NCBI GenBank assembly: GCA_038209965.1
Contig: JBBQXF010000006.1
Coordinates: forward strand, 13,756-77,755
Direction of reading: 5' to 3'
Origin: JALONO01 sp038209965
GTDB taxonomy: Bacteria > Bacteroidota > Bacteroidia > Cytophagales > Thermoflexibacteraceae
DNA length: 64,000 nt
Position 1 is the first letter of the stretch. Every line of letters begins with the position of its first letter. Under the pieces are notes generated by a model that was not told the origin of the DNA, searched no databases, and saw nothing but the letters and a program-made list of their open reading frames with translations. A program made the translations under genes and the position numbers. Positions 33,412 to 41,410 of this stretch are shown in pieces.

Positions 33412-34500
33412 TTATACCAAGAAACGCGCATTCGCCACCCATTGGCCCAATGCCCCGGCCAGTTGGGCCAGATCGGCCTCAGTGTGCCGGCAGTTGATCA
33501 CCACCCGCGTAATGGGGGGGGCGTCGGCCTTGGGATAGGGAAACGAGGAGACCAACAGGCGGTGGGCCAGTAAATGGTGATAGAGCGCGTTGTGTTTGGT
33601 AAAAAAAACCGGGTAGCCGGGGCTGGAATGGAACAGGCCCAGTTCGGCGGTTTGGTCGGCAAAAAGGGCGGTGTTGGCGCGGAGCAGGGCCAAATTGTGC
33701 CGATAGACCTCCCCCGCCCGGGCAAAAGCATACAAGTAGGCGGGGGCCGTTGGCGATGCACCAGCATAAAAAGGTGTGGCCCGGAGGCTGGCCAGCAAAT
33801 GCGGTGGCCCAAGCACCATCCCCGCCGGAATGCCGCAAGCCTTGGCCATCGAGGCGATCACCACGCGCTGGACGTTGGGCAGATTGGGGATCTGGTCATA
33901 AATACCGCTACCGGAGCTGCCCAGCAGGCCGAACCCGTGCGAATCGTCGGCAATAAAGATGATTTCTTTGTCGGGCGACAATTCCCCCAGCCAATTGAAG
34001 TCGTACAACTGGCCCCGGATGGAATCCACCGAATTGCTGACGATGATAAATCGTTGGCGGGCCGACGCATTGATTGCTGGCACCGTTTGCCCAACCCATT
34101 CCCCAAAGCCCAGATCGCTGGCCGTTTCGTGGCCCGACCATACCGCCGGGTGGGTGTCTGGCGCATATAAAATGGCCGTATTGGCCGCCGTGGCCCAGTT
34201 TTGTTGGAGCCAGTGCACCAGCAGTTGCCCGGCCAAGAAACCGGACGACATCAACAAAGCGGCCGGGCTGCCCGTCCATTGTTGGAGGTGGGCCTCGGCT
34301 TCCTCATACACGCGCAGGCGCAAATTGCCCGATCGGGAGCTGCCATAATTGCTCCCATAGCGAGCCATGCCCTCGCCGAGCAGGAGCCGGAAATGGGCAT
34401 CGTGGGGGATGCCCAAGTAGGCCGTGCCACTGAAATAAAGAAAATCGCCCTCGCTGGTGCGGGCCAGCCGATCGGGCAGTTGGTCGGTGTGAAAAATCAT
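33412..34500 (-). CDS. PLP-dependent aminotransferase/acyltransferase, BioF/KBL-like
   Basis: Fold-type I enzyme of the alpha-oxoamine synthase group. The start at 34500 (MIFHTDQLPDRL) is preferred; upstream in-frame codons to 34581 overlap the divergent gene's leader. Landmarks: YGSNYGSSRSGN, LLMSSGFLAGQ, the PLP-ring Asp in FIADDSHGFGLLG, the Schiff-base Lys in IASMAKACGIPAG, FYAGASPTAPAYLYA, and ITRVVINCRHTEADL. Family members condense an acyl-CoA with an amino acid. No biotin genes adjoin, and the sequence around the Lys (SMAKACG) differs from the usual TxSKAxG of BioF, so the substrates are open. It ends 9 bp before the next minus-strand gene, suggesting an operon. Confidence 0.85.
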   Translation of the reverse strand: MIFHTDQLPDRLARTSEGDFLYFSGTAYLGIPHDAHFRLLLGEGMARYGSNYGSSRSGNLRLRVYEEAEAHLQQWTGSPAALLMSSGFLAGQLLVHWLQQNWATAANTAILYAPDTHPAVWSGHETASDLGFGEWVGQTVPAINASARQRFIIVSNSVDSIRGQLYDFNWLGELSPDKEIIFIADDSHGFGLLGSSGSGIYDQIPNLPNVQRVVIASMAKACGIPAGMVLGPPHLLASLRATPFYAGASPTAPAYLYAFARAGEVYRHNLALLRANTALFADQTAELGLFHSSPGYPVFFTKHNALYHHLLAHRLLVSSFPYPKADAPPITRVVINCRHTEADLAQLAGALGQWVANARFLV

Positions 34501-34595
34501 CAGCAACAAAAATCCGTAAATTTCCCTAAGTTTGGGTTTTATTGTTTCTCCGCGAACCCAAATTTTCGGGGTTTGTGCCAAGCCAAAGTAAGTTT

Positions 34596-35288
34596 ATGGG
34601 CCAAAGAATACTCTTGATTGCGGGCATGGTGGCGGTAGCGGGCCTAGCCAGTTTGGGTTGGGCCTTGATTGGCCACCTGGATCTCAAAAAATTTCGCCGG
34701 GAATACGAAATGACCGAGGGCACGGTGAGCGAAGTGATCACGACCGACAGTTTACATTTTTACCCCCGGATCCGTTTCAAAACTTTGGACAACCAACGGC
34801 TGCACCTAAAACTGCGCCGGGAGGAGGCCAATGTAAAAGCGGGCGACACATTGGCCATTTATTACGATCTGGTCAACCCGGCCGATGCCCATTTGGCCAT
34901 GCACCACAGTGGAAGCCCGATCTATCTCAAGGTTGGCATCGGGGGGGCCTTGCTGGCGTTTGGTTTGCTGGTGATGGGCTGGCTGCTCCAGCTCCGGGCC
35001 AAGGCCCAAAGGCTGGTGGCTGAGGGCCGCAAGGTGAAAGTGGAACTGTTGCGTGCCGAGCCCGTGCCCCAGTGGGCATTTACCGGGCTACAACCCCACC
35101 GGATTGTGTGCGCGTGGACCAACCCTGCCATCCCGGCCAAGCCAGTGATCCTCGAGAGCCAGATCATATTTGGCAATCCGGCCGAATGGCTGGCCGAGGC
35201 TCAGCTTTTCGCCTATTTTGATCAGATCCGGCCCGAGCGTTACCACGTTGACCTTGCTTGGTTGCCCGCCAAGATGCGGCTGGTGTAA
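34596..35288 (+). CDS. DUF3592-type membrane protein
   Basis: 230 residues from the ATG at 34596; an upstream in-frame ATG at 34542 lies in the leader. Two membrane spans (ILLIAGMVAVAGLASLGWAL and YLKVGIGGALLAFGLLVMGW) flank a domain of about 80 residues with the DUF3592 pattern (EGTVSEVIT, YPRIRFKTLDNQ, VKAGDTLAIYYDLVNPADAH). A C-terminal cytoplasmic part follows. Function unknown. It is divergent from the BioF-like gene, and a TAAGTTTG box at 34527-34534 may be its -7 element. Confidence 0.78.
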   Translation: MGQRILLIAGMVAVAGLASLGWALIGHLDLKKFRREYEMTEGTVSEVITTDSLHFYPRIRFKTLDNQRLHLKLRREEANVKAGDTLAIYYDLVNPADAHLAMHHSGSPIYLKVGIGGALLAFGLLVMGWLLQLRAKAQRLVAEGRKVKVELLRAEPVPQWAFTGLQPHRIVCAWTNPAIPAKPVILESQIIFGNPAEWLAEAQLFAYFDQIRPERYHVDLAWLPAKMRLV

Positions 35289-35865
35289 GCACCCAGCGGT
35301 CAATGAGCGGGTAGCAATGAACAACGACAATGAAGCAAAGCCCCAGCGGGGCAACTGTTCACCGTAAGGTCATGCCTACGGGATTTTTTCCGTTCACAAT
35401 TTACGAAGCGTTGCGAATGTTATACTAAGCCTTGGTCGCTAACAGCCTCTTAAGGCTTAAAATGCCTTACGCAACTCTATTTTATTGCTCCTGCTAAGCC
35501 TATTTCAGATACTTTACTAAATCTTACCTCATTTCACAAAAAATTAATTCTACAAACTTTATATCATAAAAATATAAATGCCTGAAAATCAATTATATAA
35601 AATCACTATATTTAGCATAATCTAGCCACCTAGCTTCTATTCATACCTTAAACTTAAAAAATAAATTCTACATTTGCGACCACTGAACAGTTACGAAAAA
35701 ATTAGAATTTTTCCGTAAAATAAATAAATTTTCCGATAAATTTTTGCTTGTTCGGGCCTGCGATGCCGGGTTTTATCACCTAAACCCTAATCAATTTTGT
35801 GGGGTGTAGCACTTCTGCCCTGCGCTTGCCTCTAATCGGCCCGCCGTTGCGATTGGGCACCGCTT
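35289..35865. other. gene-free stretch, AT-rich with palindromes
   Basis: Contains small hairpins at 35342-35354 (GCCCC/GGGGC) and about 35364-35383 (CCGTA..TACGG), and a near-perfect palindrome at 35691-35718 (TTACG, A-rich, T-rich, CGTAA) directly after GAACAGTTAC, which resembles the MITE end at 31.9 kb. No gene seen. Confidence 0.45.
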
Positions 35866-36300
35866 TTAGTTTTTTTCGTTTCGCAGTTGCTCTATTTGTG
35901 CAACTGTTGGCTTGGTATGTCTTGCAATGTCCTCATTTGATAGAGAAGTTTGTAATAAACTCCTTGCAATTCCAATAACCTTTTTACAGTTCTTGTCTTT
36001 GCTTGTCTTTTCCGCTGCCTCAACTTGCCAAGAAAGAGTCTCACTTGCTTTTACGTGCAAATAATCCAAATAACTATTATAGCCATATTGTGTATCTTTG
36101 TCTAAACGCGTAAAGTCCAAAACTTCTTTTGCTTCTGCCAAGCCTCTTGCCTTGAACTCATCTTTGACTTCGCTGTTTTTCAAAAAAGCAAATCCACTCG
36201 TCAAGTGTATCTTTGGCTATGTTATTCAACTGATTAACTTTAATAATATAGTATTCCAGAAAAATTATCTGAGACATTCTATTTGATAAAAGTTTCCTTT
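35866..36300 (-). pseudogene. Rpn/PD-(D/E)XK transposase-like nuclease, C-terminal remnant
   Basis: The minus strand encodes the C-terminal part of a recombination-promoting-nuclease-like protein. It is split near 36180: KDTLDEWICFF in one frame continues as KNSEVKDEFKARGLAEAKEV in the next, then a tail ending SLSNEDIARHTKPTVAQIEQ. The shift lies in a T6/A-rich run. The nuclease core is missing. It is AT-rich and flanked by repeats, a decayed transferred gene. Confidence 0.65.
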
Positions 36301-36383
36301 TGTTTGTTTGAAAGTTGTAAGGTATCGTTTTCATGCAATCCCCTAAATTTATTTTTCCTTTATAAAACGTAATCCTTTTACCA

Positions 36384-36413
36384 TTGTTGGTGTTAGCAAA
36401 GCGCACCCACAAC
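36384..36413. repeat. TTGTTGGTG hairpin repeat, copy 1
   Basis: TTGTTGGTG then TTAGCAAAGCG then a one-mismatch CACCAACAA partner (CACCCACAA). It lies directly before a double-hairpin unit. Confidence 0.6.
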
Positions 36414-36419
36414 CCCGCT

Positions 36420-36472
36420 GGGCAAAGCCCGTGACTTTGTCCCAGAAATAAGCGAAAATTCTATGACTTTCT
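36420..36472. repeat. double-hairpin repeat, copy 3
   Basis: GGCAAAGCCCGTGACTTTG, then AGAAATAAGCGAAA, then a degenerate second arm (ATTCTATGACTTTC). Confidence 0.6.
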
Positions 36473-36509
36473 TTAGTCCTGGCCGCCAGCGCGATGGCCT
36501 TTCTTACGT

Positions 36510-36539
36510 TTGTTGGTGTTAGCAAAGCGCATCAACAAC
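36510..36539. repeat. TTGTTGGTG hairpin repeat, copy 2
   Basis: TTGTTGGTG, TTAGCAAAGCG and CATCAACAA, about 126 bp after copy 1 and again directly before a double-hairpin unit, so the pair forms a tandem composite. Confidence 0.6.
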
Positions 36540-36545
36540 ACTTTT

Positions 36546-36598
36546 GGGCAAAATCTATAACTTTGTACCATAAATAAGCGAAAATCTATGACTTTTGG
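36546..36598. repeat. double-hairpin repeat, copy 4
   Basis: GGCAAAATCTATAACTTTG, TAAATAAGCGAAAA, TCTATGACTTT. The AAATAAGCGAAA spacer is the most constant part between copies. Confidence 0.55.
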
Positions 36599-36805
36599 CA
36601 GTCGTGGATCCCGGTTGCTTAAGCGGCAAAGCTGGCCAACGCTATCGCCGTGGAGCTGAATGGCGGCTGGCCCGCGCTCCCCATTTCCCTGCCCAATACG
36701 CGGATCCAAGCCAGAAAAAAACCAACTTTTGGCCGGGTGACCAAAAGTTGGCAAATTAGGCTGGCTGGGCCGTTGATTGGGCACTTCGCAACGAAGGCCA
36801 CACCG

Positions 36806-38938
36806 TTATTGGGTGGCGCCTTGAATGGCCATTTCCTTGACAAACGGAAACTTGTAGAGCCGCTTGCCAGTGGCCGCAAAAATCGCATTGGCCACTGCCG
36901 CCCCCACGGGTGGGAGCGTGGGCTCGCCCAACCCAGTGGGATCGTTCAGGCTGGGCACAAAGTGAATTTCCACCTGCGGGGCCTCGGGCATCCGGATCAG
37001 GCGATAACCGTTGAAATTATTGGCACTCGGTTTGCCCGCCTCGAAGCTAAAATCACCAAAGAGGGCATGGCCTACCCCGTCGATCACTCCGCCCTCCGAC
37101 TGGTTAATGGCCGAAACCGGGTTCACCACGATACCGCAATCAATGGCGCAGATCACTTTTTGCACCACTGGTTGGTTGTTGACCAGCACTACCTCCGCCA
37201 CTTCGGCCACGTAGGTATTGTGGGAATAGTAGGTACTGAACCCTTGGTAAACTCCAGCTTTGGGGCTGCCCCAGTTGGCTTTTTCGGCCGCTAATTTGAT
37301 TACGCCGATGGATTTATCCACTTCATATTCAAATTTGGCCCCGGAGGCTTTGGCTTTTTCAAACAGATCAATGCGGAATTTGACCGGATCGGTGCCCAGT
37401 TCTTGGGCCACTTCGTCCAGAAATGCCTGCTCGGCAAAAGCCAAGAAGTTGGTAATGGGGGCACGCCAGGGCGCGGTCGTAATGTTGCTTTCCAAATTGT
37501 GGGACTCGACCAAATAATTGGCAATAGCCCCAGCGGGGAAGGTGTTTTCGCGGGTAAAGTTTTGCCCGTTTGCGCCGGTGCCGGTGAGGTGATAGGCGGT
37601 CACTTGTTTGTCCTTGATCGCCACCCGAAACTTGTATTTGGAGGCTGGGCGGTAAAGTCCGGCGGTCATTTCATCTTCGCGGGTAAAGGCAAGCTTGATC
37701 GGTTTGCCCGACAGTTTGGACACCTCGACGGCCTCCAGCACATAATCGTGCATGAGCCGGCGGCCAAAGCCCCCACCCATCCGGGAGATCTCGACCGAGA
37801 TCTGGTTTTCTTTCATGCCCAGCAGATCGGCCGCCAGTTTGCGGGCCCGCTCGGGCGTTTGGCACGACCCGATCAGCTCGGCCCCATCCGCCCGCACATG
37901 AGCAAAGTAATTCATGGGTTCCAAACAACTGTGCGGTAAAAATGGCCCCTCATACGTTTTTTCAACGATTTTATCAGCCGAAGCAAAGGCGGTTTTCACA
38001 TCGCCATCCGAACGCTTGGGCTGGGCCGCCGGGGTATCCAAAAAAGCCAGCATTTTGGCATCGTGATCGGCTGTGCTTTCCGGTTTGGTTCCTTCTTTCC
38101 ATTGGGCCATCAGGGCTTTTTGGCCCTTGATCGCCGCCCAAGTGGTGTCGGCCAACACGGCTATTTTGTCACCAAAACGGACGGTTTGGCGCACTCCGCT
38201 TACTTTACGGGTGGCGGTATCATCAAAAGTATCGAGTTTGAGGCCAAAAGCGGGCGGGCGCAACACCACTGCGTAGAGCATTCCCGGTTTTTTGACATCG
38301 ATGCCATACAAGGGTTTGCCCCGTACAATGTCACCCGTGTCCACGTTTTTGGTGTCTTTTCCGATGATCTTGAAGTCTTTCGGCGCTTTTAGCTGCACTT
38401 CTTTGGGCACTTCCAGCTTGGCCGCATCCCCAACAATTTCGCCGTAGGTCATTTGCTGGCCCTTGGCATTGCGGATGATGCCTTCCGAAACAGTACATTC
38501 GGCCGGTGCAACCTGCCATTTTTGGGCGGCGGCATTGATGAGCATTTGCCGGGCCGTGGCTCCGGCCAAGCGCAGCGTTTTCCAGCTCTGGCGCAGCGAC
38601 TGGCTGCCCCCCGCCACCTGCCGGGTAAACACTTGGGTGTTGAGTGGGGCCTGTTTGACCACTACGTTTTTCCAGGCCACGTCCAGCTCTTCGGCCACGA
38701 TCATGGGCATGGAAGTCTTGACGTTCTGTCCAATTTCGGGATTGGGCGACATGATGGTCACCAAACCAGTGACATCAATCTGGATGAAGCCATTGAGAGC
38801 GGTCATTTCGCCCAGCCGGGCCTTGCTGCCCGGTGCTCCCATGCTTTGGGCGGCCAGCCAGTTGAACCCCAGCAATACGCCCCCACCGGCCAAGGCCGTC
38901 ACCTTGAAAAAAGAACGACGGTTATAGGAAGTTTTCAT
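36806..38938 (-). CDS. molybdenum hydroxylase large subunit (IorB type)
   Basis: Molybdopterin-binding subunit of an aldehyde/isoquinoline-oxidoreductase-type enzyme that hydroxylates with water. The 710-residue protein opens with a twin-arginine signal (YNRRSFFKVTALAGGGVLLG), so it is exported folded with its cofactor. Typical segments: NPEIGQNVKTSMPMIVAEEL, VAGGSQSLRQSW, RGKPLYGIDVKKPGMLYAVV, PFLPHSCLEPMNYFA, ISRMGGGFGRRLMHDYVLEA, PWRAPITNFLAFAEQAFLDE, IDCGIVVNPVSAINQSEGG and LGEPTLPPVGAAVANAIF with the active-site Glu. It overlaps the upstream small subunit by four bases. A periplasmic cytochrome acceptor is usual, and none is directly adjacent. Confidence 0.94.
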   Translation of the reverse strand: MKTSYNRRSFFKVTALAGGGVLLGFNWLAAQSMGAPGSKARLGEMTALNGFIQIDVTGLVTIMSPNPEIGQNVKTSMPMIVAEELDVAWKNVVVKQAPLNTQVFTRQVAGGSQSLRQSWKTLRLAGATARQMLINAAAQKWQVAPAECTVSEGIIRNAKGQQMTYGEIVGDAAKLEVPKEVQLKAPKDFKIIGKDTKNVDTGDIVRGKPLYGIDVKKPGMLYAVVLRPPAFGLKLDTFDDTATRKVSGVRQTVRFGDKIAVLADTTWAAIKGQKALMAQWKEGTKPESTADHDAKMLAFLDTPAAQPKRSDGDVKTAFASADKIVEKTYEGPFLPHSCLEPMNYFAHVRADGAELIGSCQTPERARKLAADLLGMKENQISVEISRMGGGFGRRLMHDYVLEAVEVSKLSGKPIKLAFTREDEMTAGLYRPASKYKFRVAIKDKQVTAYHLTGTGANGQNFTRENTFPAGAIANYLVESHNLESNITTAPWRAPITNFLAFAEQAFLDEVAQELGTDPVKFRIDLFEKAKASGAKFEYEVDKSIGVIKLAAEKANWGSPKAGVYQGFSTYYSHNTYVAEVAEVVLVNNQPVVQKVICAIDCGIVVNPVSAINQSEGGVIDGVGHALFGDFSFEAGKPSANNFNGYRLIRMPEAPQVEIHFVPSLNDPTGLGEPTLPPVGAAVANAIFAATGKRLYKFPFVKEMAIQGATQ

Positions 38939-39390
38939 TGATTGGCAGCGGTTTGAATGGCCTCTTTGATCCGGTTATAGGTAGCGCAACGGCAAATATT
39001 GCCGCGCATGGCGGCCTCAATTTCAGCTTCAGTGGGCTTGGGGTTGGCAGTCAGCAACGCGGCGGCGTTCATGATCTGGCCCGCTTGGCAATAGCCACAT
39101 TGGGGCACATCGTGGGCCACCCAGGCTTGTTGGAGCGGGTGGTCGCCCTGCTCAGAAAGCCCCTCAATGGTGGTAATGGATCGGTTGCGCACTGCCGCCA
39201 CGGTGGTGACGCACGCGCGGGTGGCCTTGCCGTCCAAGTGGATGGTGCAGGCCCCGCATTGGGCCACTCCACAGCCATACTTGGTGCCCACCAGGTCGAG
39301 GTGATCGCGCAATACCCAAAGCACGGGGGTGTCGGCATCGGCCTCCACTTCGTACTTTTTCTTATTGACCGTAAGTTTGTACTTGGGCAT
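38935..39390 (-). CDS. (2Fe-2S)-binding small subunit of molybdenum hydroxylase (IorA type)
   Basis: 151 residues. The N-terminal plant-ferredoxin-type cluster has GTKYGCGVAQCGACTIHLDG, and the C-terminal four-helix domain carries the second cluster (PQCGYCQAGQIM and GNICRCATYNRIKEAI). All eight cysteines are present. It has no own signal and would be exported with the Tat-bearing large subunit as a complex. The stop of this gene overlaps the start of the large subunit, so the two are translationally coupled. The substrate is not determined by sequence. Confidence 0.95.
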   Translation of the reverse strand: MPKYKLTVNKKKYEVEADADTPVLWVLRDHLDLVGTKYGCGVAQCGACTIHLDGKATRACVTTVAAVRNRSITTIEGLSEQGDHPLQQAWVAHDVPQCGYCQAGQIMNAAALLTANPKPTEAEIEAAMRGNICRCATYNRIKEAIQTAANQ

Positions 39391-39598
39391 ACATTAACTA
39401 GTTTTGATAAAGGGAGAAATAAGTGTCCACTGGGCAGCCACTTGGCGCAATAAAGGTAATGCTTTTATAACAAAAAACGAAAGATCGGCCACTGACAATC
39501 AGTGAGGTGGAACGGGCATAAATAACGGGTTTCGGCTTGGCGTAAATGCCAGGGCAGTGCGCTGGCCACCAACTGGCACACCAGCAACGCCTCCGCGA

Positions 39599-41239
39599 TC
39601 ACTTGAATTTGGGGGGATGCTGATCGTCAAAATCAGTGGCCGCCTGAAACGCCTGGGCCACTGCCAAGATAGTGGCTTCGTCAAATAAATTGCCCAAAAA
39701 CGAAATACTGGTGGGCCGTCCGTCCCGGAAACCGTTGGGCACCACCACCACCGGATGGCCGGTCAGGTTGGTGATGGCCAAGAAGTTGTTCTGGAAACTG
39801 GGTGCGATCAACACATCATATTGGCTCACGATGGCATCGATTTCTTCAATCATTTTGGCCCGCAGGCGGTTGGCGTTGATGTATTCGGTGGCCGAGATGA
39901 ACCGGGCCGCCCGGAACGAAGTGGCCCAAGCATTTTTGCCCTGCTGCACCAATTGGTCGTCTTGGTTGGTGCGGGTGAGCTCATCAAAGGCCGCAGCGGC
40001 CTCCGCCAGCAAAATAATATTGACAATATTGGCTGGAACGCTGGTCTGGAAGACTACTGGGCGCAGATCGGCCCCCAATTTTTTTAACGTCTCCAACGTG
40101 GCCCGCTCCCGGCTCGACTCGCGCAAACTATCAAAATTGGCTTGCACATAGCCGATGCGCAACTTGGTAAAATCGACCTTCCCGGTGTAGTTGAAAGGGG
40201 CATCGCGCACGGTTTTGTCCTTGCCATCGCTGCCCCGGATGGCTTCCAGCACGATGGCGGCATCCTCCGCGCTCCGGGTCAGGGGGCCGATCTTGTCCAA
40301 ACTCCAGCTCAGGGCCATGGCCCCATAGCGGCTCACGCGCCCGAAGGTGGGTCGCAGTCCGGTGGTGCCGCAGCGCGTGGCGGGCGATACGATAGAGCCC
40401 AGCGTTTCGGTGCCGATGGCGAAAGGCACTAGGCCGGCTGCCGTGGCCGCCGCCGATCCGGCCGAGGAGCCGCTGGATCCTTGGGGGAGGTACCAAGGGT
40501 TTCTGGTTCTGCCCCCAAACCAGACATCGCCCATGGCCAGTTCGCCCAAGGTCAATTTTGCAATCATTACCGCCCCCGCATCTTCCAATTTTTTGAGCAC
40601 CGTGGCTGTTTGGTCAATTACTTGATCGCGGTAAGGCCCCGCGCCCCAAGTGGTCTTGGTGGCCGGGTGGGCCAGCAGATCCTTGGCCCCAAAAGGAATG
40701 CCGTGCAAAATGCCCCGGTACTTGCCCTTGGCCATTTCATCATCGGCTCTTTGGGCCTGTTGCAGGGCAATGTCCTCGGTCAGGGACACGACGCACTGCA
40801 ACGTATCGCCCCAAGTTTTTAACCGTTGGAGAAAAAACTTGGTCAGTTCCACCGAACTGATCTGGCGGCCCTTGATGAGCGCAGCCAGTTGGGGAATGGA
40901 ATAAAAAGCCAACTCATTGCTGTTTTTGGGCAGGGCGGTCTTTGGCAATGGCCACGCAATCGGCTTTTGCGCACCGCTGATTTGTTTGCCGGGTGGCAGC
41001 GGATCAAAGAGCAGGGCCGGACTTTGCCAATTTTTCAGTGATTGGCGGTGCATGGCCCGGTAGATGTCCAAATAAAATGCCACATTTTCCACTGCTGAGT
41101 CACGCTCAGCGGCGGTAAATTCCAGGTCCAACAATTGCTCGGCAATTTCCAATTGCGTTCGGTTGACCTTACTTTGGGCAAATAACTTGATAGAGTAGGC
41201 GGCAAATAAGCAGGCGATCAGGTAGATTTTCAATTGCAT
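39599..41239 (-). CDS. exported amidase, amidase-signature family
   Basis: 546 residues with a signal peptide (LIACLFAAYSIKLFAQ). An N-terminal helical extension of about 100 residues precedes the amidase-signature domain. The catalytic triad is visible: Lys in GIPFGAKDLLAHP, cis-Ser in GSSGSSAGSAAA and nucleophilic Ser in GTETLGSIVSPATRCGTTGL. It hydrolyses some amide bond outside the inner membrane; the family includes glutamyl, aryl-acyl and peptide amidases, so the substrate is open. A TAGATTTG box (minus strand, 41289-41296) may be its -7 element. Confidence 0.93.
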   Translation of the reverse strand: MQLKIYLIACLFAAYSIKLFAQSKVNRTQLEIAEQLLDLEFTAAERDSAVENVAFYLDIYRAMHRQSLKNWQSPALLFDPLPPGKQISGAQKPIAWPLPKTALPKNSNELAFYSIPQLAALIKGRQISSVELTKFFLQRLKTWGDTLQCVVSLTEDIALQQAQRADDEMAKGKYRGILHGIPFGAKDLLAHPATKTTWGAGPYRDQVIDQTATVLKKLEDAGAVMIAKLTLGELAMGDVWFGGRTRNPWYLPQGSSGSSAGSAAATAAGLVPFAIGTETLGSIVSPATRCGTTGLRPTFGRVSRYGAMALSWSLDKIGPLTRSAEDAAIVLEAIRGSDGKDKTVRDAPFNYTGKVDFTKLRIGYVQANFDSLRESSRERATLETLKKLGADLRPVVFQTSVPANIVNIILLAEAAAAFDELTRTNQDDQLVQQGKNAWATSFRAARFISATEYINANRLRAKMIEEIDAIVSQYDVLIAPSFQNNFLAITNLTGHPVVVVPNGFRDGRPTSISFLGNLFDEATILAVAQAFQAATDFDDQHPPKFK

Positions 41240-41410
41240 AATATTTTGCGATAAGTGTTTATAATTTTATAAAAAATGCTTGGTCTGGCAAATCTATTTC
41301 AAGATGAAGCAGGTTTTAAGATTTCACTGGATTGATTTTCAAGGATTTGTTTTTTAACTATTCTTGAACCAATTTTGATTGATCGTGAATGACAAAATAA
41401 ATCGACCGAT

